The translations under genes and the position numbers were made by a program. From Oscillospiraceae bacterium (GTDB taxonomy: Bacteria > Bacillota > Clostridia > Oscillospirales > Oscillospiraceae), in NCBI GenBank assembly GCA_009781855.1, contig WQUY01000015.1, forward strand, positions 1 through 43,617: a stretch of DNA of 43,617 bases, read 5' to 3'. Below the pieces are notes generated by a model, which was not told the origin of the DNA, ran no database searches, and worked only from the letters and a program-made list of their open reading frames with translations. Of this stretch, positions 1 to 8,205 are shown piece after piece. Each line of letters starts with the position of its first letter. Position 1 is the first letter of the stretch.

Positions 1-105
1 CATACAACCCGGTAAATCAGGATAGCAGATGAGAAAACTCTCGTCATCATCTCTTTCGATAGTGAAAGGGTATTTGAGATTCATGTAATAGTCTAAATTT
101 TTCAT
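1..105 (-). CDS. hicB: HicB-family antitoxin, N-terminal part (cut by window edge)
   Basis: Only the first 35 codons lie in the window; the gene runs off the left edge. Reading from the ATG at 105 gives a start MKNLDYYMNLKYP followed by an acidic stretch (ERDDDES) and YPDLPGC. This is the characteristic opening of HicB antitoxins, a partial RNase-H fold that binds and neutralises the HicA mRNA interferase. The start overlaps the upstream hicA stop as ATGA, which implies translational coupling and supports the pairing. The HicB C-terminal DNA-binding domain (HTH or ribbon-helix-helix) is not visible here. Family assignment rests on the N-terminal pattern and the gene order. Confidence 0.75.
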   Translation of the reverse strand, partial: MKNLDYYMNLKYPFTIERDDDESFLICYPDLPGCM

Positions 106-345
106 TTTTCTGCCTCCAATTGGTCGATAATCCGGATTACTTGCTTTATGTATATCTGATTTATAGGGGTGTCCTTTGGAATGGTGATTCTGTAAATGCC
201 TTTGTGATACGTATAGTGGCTTGAACCGCCTCTTGGAGCAGTTTCTTTGAAGCCTATAGTAGCGTAGTAATTTTCGGATTGCTTCAAAGCGTACGCTTTT
301 TGGATTGTTGCGAACGGACATCAACAATTTTTCATGCTTACTCAA
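102..345 (-). pseudogene. hicA: HicA-family mRNA interferase toxin, frameshifted
   Basis: Two reading frames join into one HicA-like protein. The first starts at a TTG (345) with GGAGG six bases upstream and reads LSKHEKLLMSVRNNPKSV, then EAIRKLLRYY. The second continues GFKETAPRGGSSHYTY and then RITIPKDTPINQ to a stop at 102. The typical HicA layout is an alpha1 helix, then G-x-S-H-x-x-Y/F-x-H with the catalytic histidine, then an ITIP-type strand. All of it is present, but one extra base near 253-258 (TAC TAT A GGC TTC) breaks the frame. HicA toxins are RNases of about 60-85 residues, and the repaired product would be about 80. Either the toxin is inactivated or the read has an indel. The ATG at 287 would give only a headless fragment. 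The ATGA overlap with hicB is intact. Confidence 0.75.
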
Positions 346-373
346 ATTGATACCTCCATCTATTACTAACAAC

Positions 374-403
374 ATTTTACCACGACGTCATATATAGCGT
401 CAA
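374..403 (-). promoter_or_regulatory. Candidate promoter of hicAB
   Basis: Reading the minus strand there is a TTGACG -35 box (398-403), an 18-base spacer and a TAAAAT -10 box (374-379). The TTG start of hicA follows about 30 bases later, behind GGAGG. The match is near consensus for the housekeeping sigma factor; function is inferred. Confidence 0.5.
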
Positions 404-429
404 GCGTGAGTTTGGAGACAGGGCAATAG

Positions 430-531
430 AATGTTGAGACACAGCGCAATGAAGTTGAGGCATTGAAAAACGTTAAGAGCGCATATTTGCCTCAAGTGCT
501 GGACTTTCTGGTTGAAGATGATCCGAAATGA
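430..531 (+). pseudogene. Short remnant resembling a Ser/Thr protein kinase N-lobe
   Basis: After an in-frame TAG (427-429) an open stretch of 33 codons reads through NEVEALKNVKSAYLPQVLDF and ends at TGA 529-531. The pattern E-V-x-x-L-K-x-x-x-x-x-x-L-P-x-V-x-D-F, followed by an acidic turn (VEDD), resembles the alphaC helix to beta4 segment of Hanks-type kinases. There is no glycine loop, no VAIK lysine and no start codon with a ribosome site, so this can only be a fragment. Nothing else is seen between 361 and 595 apart from the hicAB promoter. The assignment is tentative and rests on one short motif. Confidence 0.35.
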
Positions 532-595
532 CTGGCTGAGGTATGCCCCTAGCAACTACCCTCCCATACGTAACAAACTGTTGTGCTTTTTGTGT

Positions 596-623
596 TTCAC
601 ACCTGTGCAGATTATGGTACAAT
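596..623 (+). promoter_or_regulatory. Promoter of the glycyl-radical activase/enzyme operon
   Basis: TTCACA (596-601), a 16-base spacer ending in TGG (an extended -10 element), and TACAAT (618-623). Both boxes match sigma-A consensus at five of six positions. The first gene starts at 666 behind a G-rich Shine-Dalgarno, leaving a leader of about 35 bases. The -10 box is itself part of a set of inverted TACAAT/ATTGTA half-sites. Confidence 0.6.
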
Positions 624-643
624 CATTGTAATGCATATACAAT
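618..643 (+). promoter_or_regulatory. Cluster of TACAAT/ATTGTA inverted half-sites (candidate operator)
   Basis: TACAAT (618-623) is separated by one base from ATTGTA (625-630), which makes a perfect 13-bp palindrome over the -10 box. A third half-site TACAAT (638-643) pairs with ATTGTA across seven bases. Such a site would block RNA polymerase or sit at +1, as expected for a repressor or a substrate-responsive regulator. A related half-site (ATTGTATCACAAT) lies in the LysR-UroD intergenic region at 13397-13409. The regulator is not known. Confidence 0.4.
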
Positions 644-665
644 TTGTCATTTGGGGGGGAGCAAC

Positions 666-1625
666 ATGAGCAAACAAATTACAGGTAAGCTATATGATAT
701 TCAGGGATTCTCCGTCCATGACGGGCCGGGCATACGGCTGACGTTGTTTTTAAAAGGCTGCCCTCTGCGTTGCCCGTGGTGTCACAGTCCGGAGTCATTG
801 GCATTTCACACAGAGCTGAATTGGATGGGGATCAAATGCATTGGCATTGAAAAATGCGGGCGTTGCTTAGGCGCATGTCCTTCTGGGGCAATTTCACCCG
901 GCGGCAAGAGGCCTATCCTCGGCGGAGGCGATGAAGAGATTCAGCTTGTTACCGTTGACCGTAAAAAATGCGGCAATTGCAGTGCTTGTGCCGATGTTTG
1001 CCCCACGAAAGCGCTCTACATGTGCGGAACAGATTATACCGTCGATGAGATGATGCAGCGCGTGCATCGCGACAAGCCGTTTTTTGAAAAATCGGGCGGT
1101 GGGATTACCATTTCAGGCGGCGAATGTCTTTGTCAGCCCGAATTTGTGCTAGAGCTTCTAAAACGTTGCAAAACTGAGGGTATTCATACGGTCGTAGACA
1201 CCTCGGGATTTGTGCCATGGAAGACGATTGAATCCGTACTTCCGTATACTGATTTATTCCTCTATGACATTAAGGGCATGGACAGCGCACTGCATAAGCA
1301 AGTCATCGGCGTGCCCAATGAGCTGATACTGGAAAATGCGCGAAAGATTGCCGACAGAGGCGGGAAATTTCAAATCAGAATCCCTGTTTTGCCAATGTAT
1401 ACGGATTCTGCTGAAGTTTTTGACGCAATTGGCAAGTTTATACTTACACTTGGTGATGCAGTCCAGGTTGTGCAAATTTTGCCATATCACAACCTTGGTA
1501 CTGCAAAATGGGAGCGGCTGCAAACCTCTGCGCCGGTGTTTGCGGCGGAAGTGCCATCCGAGAATTTGATTCAGGCGCGGAAAAAACAGCTCGAAAGCAT
1601 GGGGCTGAACGTAGTTGTACATTAA
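666..1625 (+). CDS. Glycyl-radical enzyme activating protein (radical SAM, PFL-AE family)
   Basis: A radical SAM protein of 319 residues that installs the glycyl radical on the enzyme encoded just downstream. Close to the N-terminus is GPGIRLTLFLKGCPLRC and then PWC, which is the CxxxCxxC that binds the SAM cluster. It is followed by an inserted double ferredoxin domain (C-x5-CGRCLGACP, then CGNCSACADVCP), typical of activases for dehydratase- and decarboxylase-type glycyl-radical enzymes rather than of plain PFL-AE. ISGGECLCQPEF and DTSGF are further family motifs. I chose the ATG at 666 because GGGGGGA lies just before it. An open frame from 543 exists but has no ribosome site and encodes an unrelated-looking leader. 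The next gene starts 15 bases after the stop, so the two are one operon. Confidence 0.93.
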   Translation: MSKQITGKLYDIQGFSVHDGPGIRLTLFLKGCPLRCPWCHSPESLAFHTELNWMGIKCIGIEKCGRCLGACPSGAISPGGKRPILGGGDEEIQLVTVDRKKCGNCSACADVCPTKALYMCGTDYTVDEMMQRVHRDKPFFEKSGGGITISGGECLCQPEFVLELLKRCKTEGIHTVVDTSGFVPWKTIESVLPYTDLFLYDIKGMDSALHKQVIGVPNELILENARKIADRGGKFQIRIPVLPMYTDSAEVFDAIGKFILTLGDAVQVVQILPYHNLGTAKWERLQTSAPVFAAEVPSENLIQARKKQLESMGLNVVVH

Positions 1626-1640
1626 ATAGGAGGCAGTTAA

Positions 1641-4082
1641 ATGTATACGATTAAACCAATCACGGAACGTGTCCGGAAAATGCGTGAGCAGTATCGCGAG
1701 ACCCAGCCGGCGATATGCACATCGCGCTATAAGCTTATTACTGAATTTTACATGGCTAACCGGGATATGATTGGCAGTCTTAAACGTGCGAAAAATCTGC
1801 ACAACATCTTGTCGCATATAGCGATACGTATCGACAGTGGAGAAGTCATCGTCGGTGCGCAGTCAGGAACATACCGAGCCTGTGCGCTTTATCCGGAAAA
1901 CTCTGTCGCATGGCTGAAAGAAGAGGTTGAAAGTGGGTTTATCTCCACACGAGATATTGACCCATATATTCTGGCGGAGGATGACCGCGATTATATCCTT
2001 GGCACAATAGATTTCTGGATGCAAGAATGCATGAGCGCGAAGGCAGATGCGCAGCTGCTTGACGAATACAAGTCGATTGCGGGAAATGGCGTAACGCCAT
2101 TTGGTCCGGTCGGCCAGGCACAGGCCCCTGTCGGGCATTTCTGCACAGGATATAATACAGCGATACGCAAGGGCTTTGCGGCCATCAAGACAGAAGCTGA
2201 AGCGAAGATGAGAGCGCTCATTGATGATGCGCTCCCCGGTGCAACGATGGAGCAGTATCATTTCTATCGCTCGATAGCCATCGTTTGTGATGGAATTATA
2301 ATATATGCAAAGCGCTATGCCGCACTTGCCGCAGAGATGGCAGAAAATGAGCGAGATCCGGACAGAAAAGCTGAACTCATCTCAATGGCAGAATGCTTAA
2401 ATCACACCGTAGAGCAGCCCGCAAGAAATTTTCATGAGGCGGTGCAATGCTTATTTTTATACCAGACTGCGCTGTGTTTAGATGCGAACATGCACGGTAT
2501 GAGCTTTGGTCGTGTGGATCAATACTTGGGTGATTTTTATCACGCAGATATAGAGTCCGGACGCATTACCCCCGAATATGCGCAAGAACTGATGGATTTG
2601 TTTTACTTAAAGGTTGCCGAGATGAATAAACCATGGGGATATCGCCAAACCATGTCCGCCCCGGGATATACGTCGGGACAGCTGATGACACTCGGCGGGC
2701 TTGATAAGGATGGCAATGATGCGACTAATGGTGTGACTTATATGATGCTGCAATCTGCCGGAAGACTGCTCCTGCATGACCCGCCGCAGGCTCTGCGTAT
2801 TCATAAGAACACTCCGGAAGCATTGTGGGAGGCGGCGATTGAAACGACGAAACTTGCCGGAGGTGTTCCATCATTTGAAAACGATGATGTAATCATCCCG
2901 GCCTTGATGAGCCGTGGACTTTCACTTGAAGATGCGCGTGACTATTGCCTTATTGGTTGCGTTGAACCTGCAGGTTGTGGGACTGAATGGCCTGCCTGCG
3001 GTGGTGTTGGAACCGAAAGCTTTATGAATCTGGCCGCTGCGCTGATTCTTGCAATCAACGATGGACACACAGCAGTGCCTATGCTCAATGGATTTGTTCC
3101 GGCGCCCCTGGGGTCGCCGAATCCGAGAGTTGGCATCAAAACAGGCTACCTCTATGAGATGACCGATATTGACCAAGTAAAACAGGCCTTTAGAGCCCAG
3201 CTTGAATATTTCATCAAATGGCACACCATGATTATCAATAGCTTTGAATACACTGCACGAAACGTTTTGCCGCAGCCGCTGGTTTCCGCGACGATGGCGG
3301 GTTGTATGGAAAGCGGCAAAGATGTCATGTGGGGCGGGGCAAAATATAATTCCACTGGCAATGCCGGAGTGGGCATAGGCAACGTCGCCGATGCACTGAA
3401 CATCATCAATCACTGCTGCTTCCAAAAAAATATCTGTACCACGCGTGAGATGTACGATGCGGTTATGAATAACTGGGAGGGCTACGACGATTTGCGCGCA
3501 TATATTTTAAATGAAGCGCCGCACTTTGGTAACGGACTTCCCGAATGTGATGGGTATGCCGAGTTTGTAGGAAAGTGCTTCTCCGACACGGTAAATGCAC
3601 TCACGGGGCCGAGAGGGCGATATTCGGCGGGACTGTATCCTGTTACGATTAACGTCGCTTTCGGTGCGGCGACGATTGCAACCCCGGACGGGCGCATGAA
3701 AGGGGAACCACTTGCTGACGGTATCGCCGCGCCACAGGGGTATGATACAAATGGCCCGACGGCACTGATCCGCTCCGTTTCGGTCATTAACCAAGGCGAC
3801 TTCCCGAACGGTACGCTTATGAATCTTAAATTCCACCCAACCGCGCTCAAAGGGGCTGATGGATGGAAAAAGCTTTCACTACTCATGCAAACATATTTTG
3901 ATATGGGTGGCATGGAATTGCAAATCAATGTCATCAGCACAGAGACGCTGCGGGATGCGCAAAAAAACCCGGAAAAGCACAAGGACTTGGTCGTGCGCAT
4001 TGCTGGATTTTCGTCGTATTTCGTCGAGCTCCATCCATCAGGGCAGGCGGATCTTATTCGCCGCACCGAGCTTGCAATGTAA
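1641..4082 (+). CDS. Glycyl-radical enzyme (PFL/diol dehydratase family), substrate unknown
   Basis: An 813-residue glycyl-radical enzyme with AGGAGG before the ATG. The thiyl cysteine lies in IGCVEPAG (Cys440) with the general-base glutamate two residues on (Glu442). The radical glycine is Gly789 in VVRIAGFSSYF, 25 residues from the end. In known families the Cys-x-Glu motif marks eliminases (glycerol and propanediol dehydratase, choline TMA-lyase, hydroxyproline dehydratase, isethionate lyase) and the arylacetate decarboxylases. Pyruvate formate-lyase carries Cys-Cys instead, so this is not PFL. The motif after the cysteine (CGTEWPACGG) is not one I can tie to a characterised member. No microcompartment genes accompany it. 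It lies in an operon with its activase and faces an OYE/transport operon. The reaction is probably a radical elimination; the substrate is open. Confidence 0.92.
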   Translation: MYTIKPITERVRKMREQYRETQPAICTSRYKLITEFYMANRDMIGSLKRAKNLHNILSHIAIRIDSGEVIVGAQSGTYRACALYPENSVAWLKEEVESGFISTRDIDPYILAEDDRDYILGTIDFWMQECMSAKADAQLLDEYKSIAGNGVTPFGPVGQAQAPVGHFCTGYNTAIRKGFAAIKTEAEAKMRALIDDALPGATMEQYHFYRSIAIVCDGIIIYAKRYAALAAEMAENERDPDRKAELISMAECLNHTVEQPARNFHEAVQCLFLYQTALCLDANMHGMSFGRVDQYLGDFYHADIESGRITPEYAQELMDLFYLKVAEMNKPWGYRQTMSAPGYTSGQLMTLGGLDKDGNDATNGVTYMMLQSAGRLLLHDPPQALRIHKNTPEALWEAAIETTKLAGGVPSFENDDVIIPALMSRGLSLEDARDYCLIGCVEPAGCGTEWPACGGVGTESFMNLAAALILAINDGHTAVPMLNGFVPAPLGSPNPRVGIKTGYLYEMTDIDQVKQAFRAQLEYFIKWHTMIINSFEYTARNVLPQPLVSATMAGCMESGKDVMWGGAKYNSTGNAGVGIGNVADALNIINHCCFQKNICTTREMYDAVMNNWEGYDDLRAYILNEAPHFGNGLPECDGYAEFVGKCFSDTVNALTGPRGRYSAGLYPVTINVAFGAATIATPDGRMKGEPLADGIAAPQGYDTNGPTALIRSVSVINQGDFPNGTLMNLKFHPTALKGADGWKKLSLLMQTYFDMGGMELQINVISTETLRDAQKNPEKHKDLVVRIAGFSSYFVELHPSGQADLIRRTELAM

Positions 4083-4085
4083 AAA

Positions 4086-4152
4086 CTGATGGGAGTTTGG
4101 CTCCCGTCAGCTAAAAAAGGACGGCTACTCAAATAATGGGTAGTCGTCCTTT
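4086..4152 (-). terminator. Tandem terminators between convergent operons
   Basis: Two hairpins fill the gap between the glycyl-radical gene (plus) and the OYE gene (minus). The first has arms CTGATGGGAG (4086-4095) and CTCCCGTCAG (4101-4110). The second has arms of 15 bases at 4116-4130 and 4138-4152. Read on the minus strand, both are followed by T runs (TTTTTA and TTTTTT), so they are good intrinsic terminators for the minus operon. On the plus strand they have weak or no T tails but could still act as 3' ends. Confidence 0.75.
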
Positions 4153-4178
4153 CGTGATGAGCGTTGCCTTGTTAAATG

Positions 4179-6122
4179 TTACAGCCTGCCAATGTCATTT
4201 GCGATGTGAAATGCCGGACGCGTGGCTTCAGTGATATTGTTAGGAACCAGGCAGTCGCCGATTTGATGAAACTCCGGAGCCAGATAGCGCAGAGCATCGG
4301 CTTCATCTCTGAGCGGAATCTGCCCAACGGCACAGACAATAGTGTCAGACTCAATCGTCCGCTGACCATCCGAATCTTCGACCACAACGCCTCGCTCAGT
4401 TATTTCGACAGCCTTTGTGTTTAATTTCACGGATACGCCGCGCCGCTCAAGTTCAAGCCGTATTGCAAGTCCGTGAAGCATGTTGCCGCCATCATTGAGT
4501 TGTGGGTTCATTTCCACAATAGTGACATCGTGACCAAGTCCCGCGAGATATATCGCAAGTTCTGTTCCAACGAGACCGCCACCAAGTATAACGACTTTGT
4601 TACCTGCTTTTGGAGCATTGCAGTACATCTCATCCGCACTGAGCACATACTTGCGGTCTATGCCCGGGATGTTTGGAATCCATGGGCGGGCGCCGAGTGC
4701 CGCGATAATAACATCCGGTGCCAGCGACTTCACAAGTTCTGGCGTGGCTTCGGTATTTAGCCGCACATCAACACCAGCGGCGGTTGTTGCTGCCGCTTGA
4801 CGCGTGAGATATCCAGTGAGATTTTTCTTAAATGGAACATGATGCTCACAGTTTAGCACGCCGCCGAGCTTGTCCGCTTTTTCGCACAGAGTTACCTCAT
4901 GCCCGCGACTTGCCGCCGTAATCGCCGCTTGCATACCACCGACGCCGCCGCCTGCGACAAGCACTTTTTTCTTGATTACGGGAGGCAGTGCCCGGTCGCA
5001 ATCCAATTCATGCCCGACATGGGGGTTTATGGGACAGAGGAATTGACCTTTCAAAATATGACTTGAGAAACAAGACATACATCGCATACATCTGTTAATC
5101 TCATCCGCGCACCCAAGCCGTGCTTTAAGTGGTAGGTCGGGGTCAGCGATAAGACCGCGTGCGATTTGGATGACATCAGCTTGCCCGGATGCGATGATTT
5201 CTTCCATATGCGCAGGATCAACCAAAGCGCCTACGGTTGCCACCGGGGTTTTTACATGCTTTTTTATCTCTGCTGCATAGTGTACATTGACCCCATCCTG
5301 CAAAAACATGTCGGGATGCGTCACGGTAAAGACTTCCCAAACTTCGTGGCTTCCGGCAGAAACATGAATAAGGTCGAGGTGTCCGTCTAATTGCTTGGCT
5401 ATCGCGATGCCTTCATCGAGGTCATATCCTTTGGGATTGCACTCAGAGCCGGATATGCGCATTTCGATAGGGAACTTAGGGCCAACAGCTTTGCGCACAG
5501 CCTTGCATACATCCACGGCGAAGCGACAGCGGTTTTCCACTGAGCCGCCCCATCTGTCAGTGCGTCTGTTTGTAACAGGTGACATAAACTCGGTGAGCAA
5601 CCAGCCGTGACCGCCATGGATTGTCACCATGCCAAAACCGCAACGTTTTGCCCAGGCTGCTGCATCGGCGTATTGCTGTACGACCGCGGATATCTGCTCT
5701 TCGGTCATTGCCTCAGCCTCGTGCCCGTCTTTCGTTGTGTACGCCATCGGCCCATAAATTTTATGGCCATCCGCTGCTGATGAACGGGCGTTGCTTCCGC
5801 TATGCGAAAGCTCAATCGCCGCAACAGCCCCATGTCGCGTAATAGACTCCGACAGCCGTGTCATTGCGGGCAATCCTGCCGGGTTATCGAGTGCGAGATG
5901 CCCGTAATTAAACCGTCCGTGCGTTGAGCAGATTACAGCATCGCCCACACAAACGGATGCAGCCCCGCCACTGGCCTTTCGCTCATAATACGCGTTGGTT
6001 TCCGGTGTCGGGAAATGCTGTGATGTCATATAAGCAGTCCCGGTTGGAGATGCGAAAATGCGGTTTCGAAAAACGGTGTTGGCTAGAGTTATTGGTGAAA
6101 ACAAGTTAGGATATTTGATCAT
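4179..6122 (-). CDS. Old Yellow Enzyme-type FeS flavoprotein reductase (2,4-dienoyl-CoA reductase/TMADH-like)
   Basis: A 647-residue protein with three parts. An FMN-binding TIM barrel covers about 1-330 (MIKYPNLFSPITL start, LSHSGSN, HGGHGWLL followed by SPVTNRRTDRWGGS). A [4Fe-4S] site sits near 345 (CMRCMSC, then FLCP). A C-terminal FAD/NAD(P)H domain has VAGGGVGG and VILGGGLVG nucleotide-binding turns. This is the layout of 2,4-dienoyl-CoA reductase, trimethylamine dehydrogenase and enone/enoate reductases such as BaiCD/BaiH and daidzein reductase. It moves hydride from NAD(P)H through FAD, FeS and FMN to an activated C=C, or runs as a dehydrogenase. The start at 6122 is preferred over a 24-codon extension because it has GAGG upstream and the family's N-terminus. 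It begins 7 bases after the permease stop, so it is the last gene of the minus operon. The substrate is unknown. Confidence 0.9.
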   Translation of the reverse strand: MIKYPNLFSPITLANTVFRNRIFASPTGTAYMTSQHFPTPETNAYYERKASGGAASVCVGDAVICSTHGRFNYGHLALDNPAGLPAMTRLSESITRHGAVAAIELSHSGSNARSSAADGHKIYGPMAYTTKDGHEAEAMTEEQISAVVQQYADAAAWAKRCGFGMVTIHGGHGWLLTEFMSPVTNRRTDRWGGSVENRCRFAVDVCKAVRKAVGPKFPIEMRISGSECNPKGYDLDEGIAIAKQLDGHLDLIHVSAGSHEVWEVFTVTHPDMFLQDGVNVHYAAEIKKHVKTPVATVGALVDPAHMEEIIASGQADVIQIARGLIADPDLPLKARLGCADEINRCMRCMSCFSSHILKGQFLCPINPHVGHELDCDRALPPVIKKKVLVAGGGVGGMQAAITAASRGHEVTLCEKADKLGGVLNCEHHVPFKKNLTGYLTRQAAATTAAGVDVRLNTEATPELVKSLAPDVIIAALGARPWIPNIPGIDRKYVLSADEMYCNAPKAGNKVVILGGGLVGTELAIYLAGLGHDVTIVEMNPQLNDGGNMLHGLAIRLELERRGVSVKLNTKAVEITERGVVVEDSDGQRTIESDTIVCAVGQIPLRDEADALRYLAPEFHQIGDCLVPNNITEATRPAFHIANDIGRL

Positions 6123-6129
6123 GCCAAAT

Positions 6130-8175
6130 TTACCTCTTTTTGAGTTTTGGGTCGAGTGCATCACGCAAGCCATCACCCAGCAAGTTGAAAGCAAGCACCG
6201 TCAACATGATGAATATACTTGGGAAGGTCATGAGCCACGGAGATGTGCGTATAAAATCTCTGCCGGCTGAAACTAAAGTTCCCCATTCCGGTGCGGGTAC
6301 AGGAACACCAAATCCCAAGAACGACAGCGATGCACCCACGATAATCGCGATGCCCAGACTTGCGGTAATTGTAACAATGAGCGGTGCAAAGCTGTTGGGA
6401 AGAACTTGCGTAAATACAATACGAATATTGCTCAGTCCAACTGCTTTTGCCGCCTCAACAAATTCTTGGCCGCGAACTGTAAGTACGGCAGCCCTTGTTA
6501 TTCGGATGAAAATAGGTATAGCATTTACCCCGACAGCTATAATAAGGTTTTGAAGGCTTTGGCCTAGTACAATGACAATAACCATTCCGAGCAGTATGCT
6601 GGGGATTGATGCCAGGATGTCGGATGCACGCATGATAATATCATCTATAGCCCCGCCATAGAACCCTGCGACAGCACCGAAAAAGATTCCAATAAGCGCG
6701 GCGATTCCTACCGAGCCAAATCCGATGGCTATAGAGTATCGTGTTCCATAAATTGTGCGCAGGAACAGGTCACGCCCCATATTGTCGGTACCGAATAAGT
6801 TCTGTGCGCTGGGGGGATGGAAGCGTTGTGGACTGGTCGCGGTGACAGACTCAAAGCTGATAAACAGCGAGCCGATAAAAATGATGAACAAAAGCCCAAC
6901 GATGAAAAGACCTGCCATTGCACTCTTACTTTTTTTCATGTTGTGGAAAATTTCAACCACATGGCTGCGCTTCTTATATTTCTTTGAAACAAGCGTATCC
7001 CCATTATCTGTTGATTGATTGACTTGCACTGAAGCATGTGTGGTGGCGGCTTTTGGCACATCTTCGGATTGTGCTGAAACGTAAACTTGAGGCTCTGGCT
7101 CAGCCACAATAACCTCTACCTCTTGGGCAGCAGGAGTTTCAGTGATTTTTACATCCGGCACGGACGCAGGTTTGTTGAGATGGATTACAACCTGAGGCGG
7201 TGCTTTTTCCGCACGCTTCTTATTGCGCCTCTTTCTTTTAGCACCGACGACGTACTGCGCCTTGATTCTTGGGTCAACAAGCACATATGATAAATCAACG
7301 AGCAGCTGTAGCAAAACGTAAAGCACTGTCGTCATTATTACTGCGCCGGTAGCTGTTGTAACATCACGCGCCATAACCGCGTCAACGGTCATACGCCCAA
7401 CGCCCGGCCAAGCGAACACAACCTCAATGACGGCAGAACCCGCAATCGAAATGCCAAGAGAATTTCCTACTGTAGTCAGTATTGGAATCCATGCATTACC
7501 CAGTGCGTGTTTTCGAATGACAGACTTTTCCGGCACGCCTTTTGCCCGTGCTGTGCGCAAATAGTCTGAACTCAAAACCTCAAGCATACTGGAACGTGTC
7601 TGTCTTGTGGATGCAGCCATGAGCATAAGGCCACTACACACACCCGGTAGGATAAGGCTTCTAAACCCATCTCGATTTCCCGCAGCGGGAAGCCACTGGA
7701 GTTCATGAGCGAATATCAGTATCAACAAAAGCCCCAGGAAAAAGCTCGGCATAGACATGCCTATCATCGTAAACGATGTTGTCAAAGTATCTATAAGTTT
7801 TCCTGCTCGTCTTGCGGCGAGTATCCCCATCGGAATAGAAATACTCAGGCCGACAACGAGGGAGGCAAGTGTCAATATTAAGGTGTTGGGCAGTCTGTCA
7901 ATGTAAGTGTTCCACACACTGATCCCCGTGGTATCAGATACACCCAAATCTCCTTGCACAAGGTTTAGCATGTACCTCCAATACCTGTAAATCATTGGCC
8001 TATCGAGGTTAAACTGCGACCTAAGCTCTGCGATTTCCTCTTCAGTCATTACCCCGGTAATCATGTTGTCAACAATTGTTCCGGGTGCTGCCTCCATGAG
8101 CGCAAATACGATGAAAGACACGACGATAAGCAATGGAATCAGCCATAGGATACGTTTTATCACATAGCGAATCAA
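6130..8175 (-). CDS. Single-chain DppB-DppC fusion, dipeptide/oligopeptide/nickel-type ABC permease
   Basis: 681 residues that read as two complete permeases in one frame. Residues 1-310 are DppB-like: MIRYVIKRILWLIPLL opening, EAA loop at EVLSSDYLRTARAKG, end at DPRIK. A hydrophilic Lys/Arg- then Pro/Glu/Val-rich linker runs to about 400. Residues 400-681 are DppC-like: FGTDNMGRDLF, EAA loop at EFVEAAKAVGLSNIR, GDGLRDALDPK end. Normally these are separate subunits of about 310 and 280 residues. The start is TTG at 8175, behind GAGGGGG with eight bases between. The binding protein gene lies upstream, but no DppD/DppF-type ATPase occurs in the window, so the ATPase must come from elsewhere. 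The cargo is probably the substrate of the neighbouring enzymes. Confidence 0.9.
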   Translation of the reverse strand: MIRYVIKRILWLIPLLIVVSFIVFALMEAAPGTIVDNMITGVMTEEEIAELRSQFNLDRPMIYRYWRYMLNLVQGDLGVSDTTGISVWNTYIDRLPNTLILTLASLVVGLSISIPMGILAARRAGKLIDTLTTSFTMIGMSMPSFFLGLLLILIFAHELQWLPAAGNRDGFRSLILPGVCSGLMLMAASTRQTRSSMLEVLSSDYLRTARAKGVPEKSVIRKHALGNAWIPILTTVGNSLGISIAGSAVIEVVFAWPGVGRMTVDAVMARDVTTATGAVIMTTVLYVLLQLLVDLSYVLVDPRIKAQYVVGAKRKRRNKKRAEKAPPQVVIHLNKPASVPDVKITETPAAQEVEVIVAEPEPQVYVSAQSEDVPKAATTHASVQVNQSTDNGDTLVSKKYKKRSHVVEIFHNMKKSKSAMAGLFIVGLLFIIFIGSLFISFESVTATSPQRFHPPSAQNLFGTDNMGRDLFLRTIYGTRYSIAIGFGSVGIAALIGIFFGAVAGFYGGAIDDIIMRASDILASIPSILLGMVIVIVLGQSLQNLIIAVGVNAIPIFIRITRAAVLTVRGQEFVEAAKAVGLSNIRIVFTQVLPNSFAPLIVTITASLGIAIIVGASLSFLGFGVPVPAPEWGTLVSAGRDFIRTSPWLMTFPSIFIMLTVLAFNLLGDGLRDALDPKLKKR

Positions 8176-8205
8176 CTGATATGCCCCCTCTTTGTTTTTT
8201 ATTTA

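Noticed and set aside
543-665. A 41-codon N-terminal extension of the glycyl-radical activase
   Set aside because: It has no ribosome site, contains the promoter and operator-like repeats, and encodes a Cys-rich leader unlike the family. The ATG at 666 has a G-rich Shine-Dalgarno.
1254-1817. A 187-codon open frame on the minus strand across the activase and glycyl-radical genes
   Set aside because: It is antisense to two clear genes, with no family features and no ribosome site.
3482-4132. A 216-codon minus-strand frame over the 3' end of the glycyl-radical gene
   Set aside because: It runs through the terminators and antisense to the glycyl-radical domain, with no recognisable motif.
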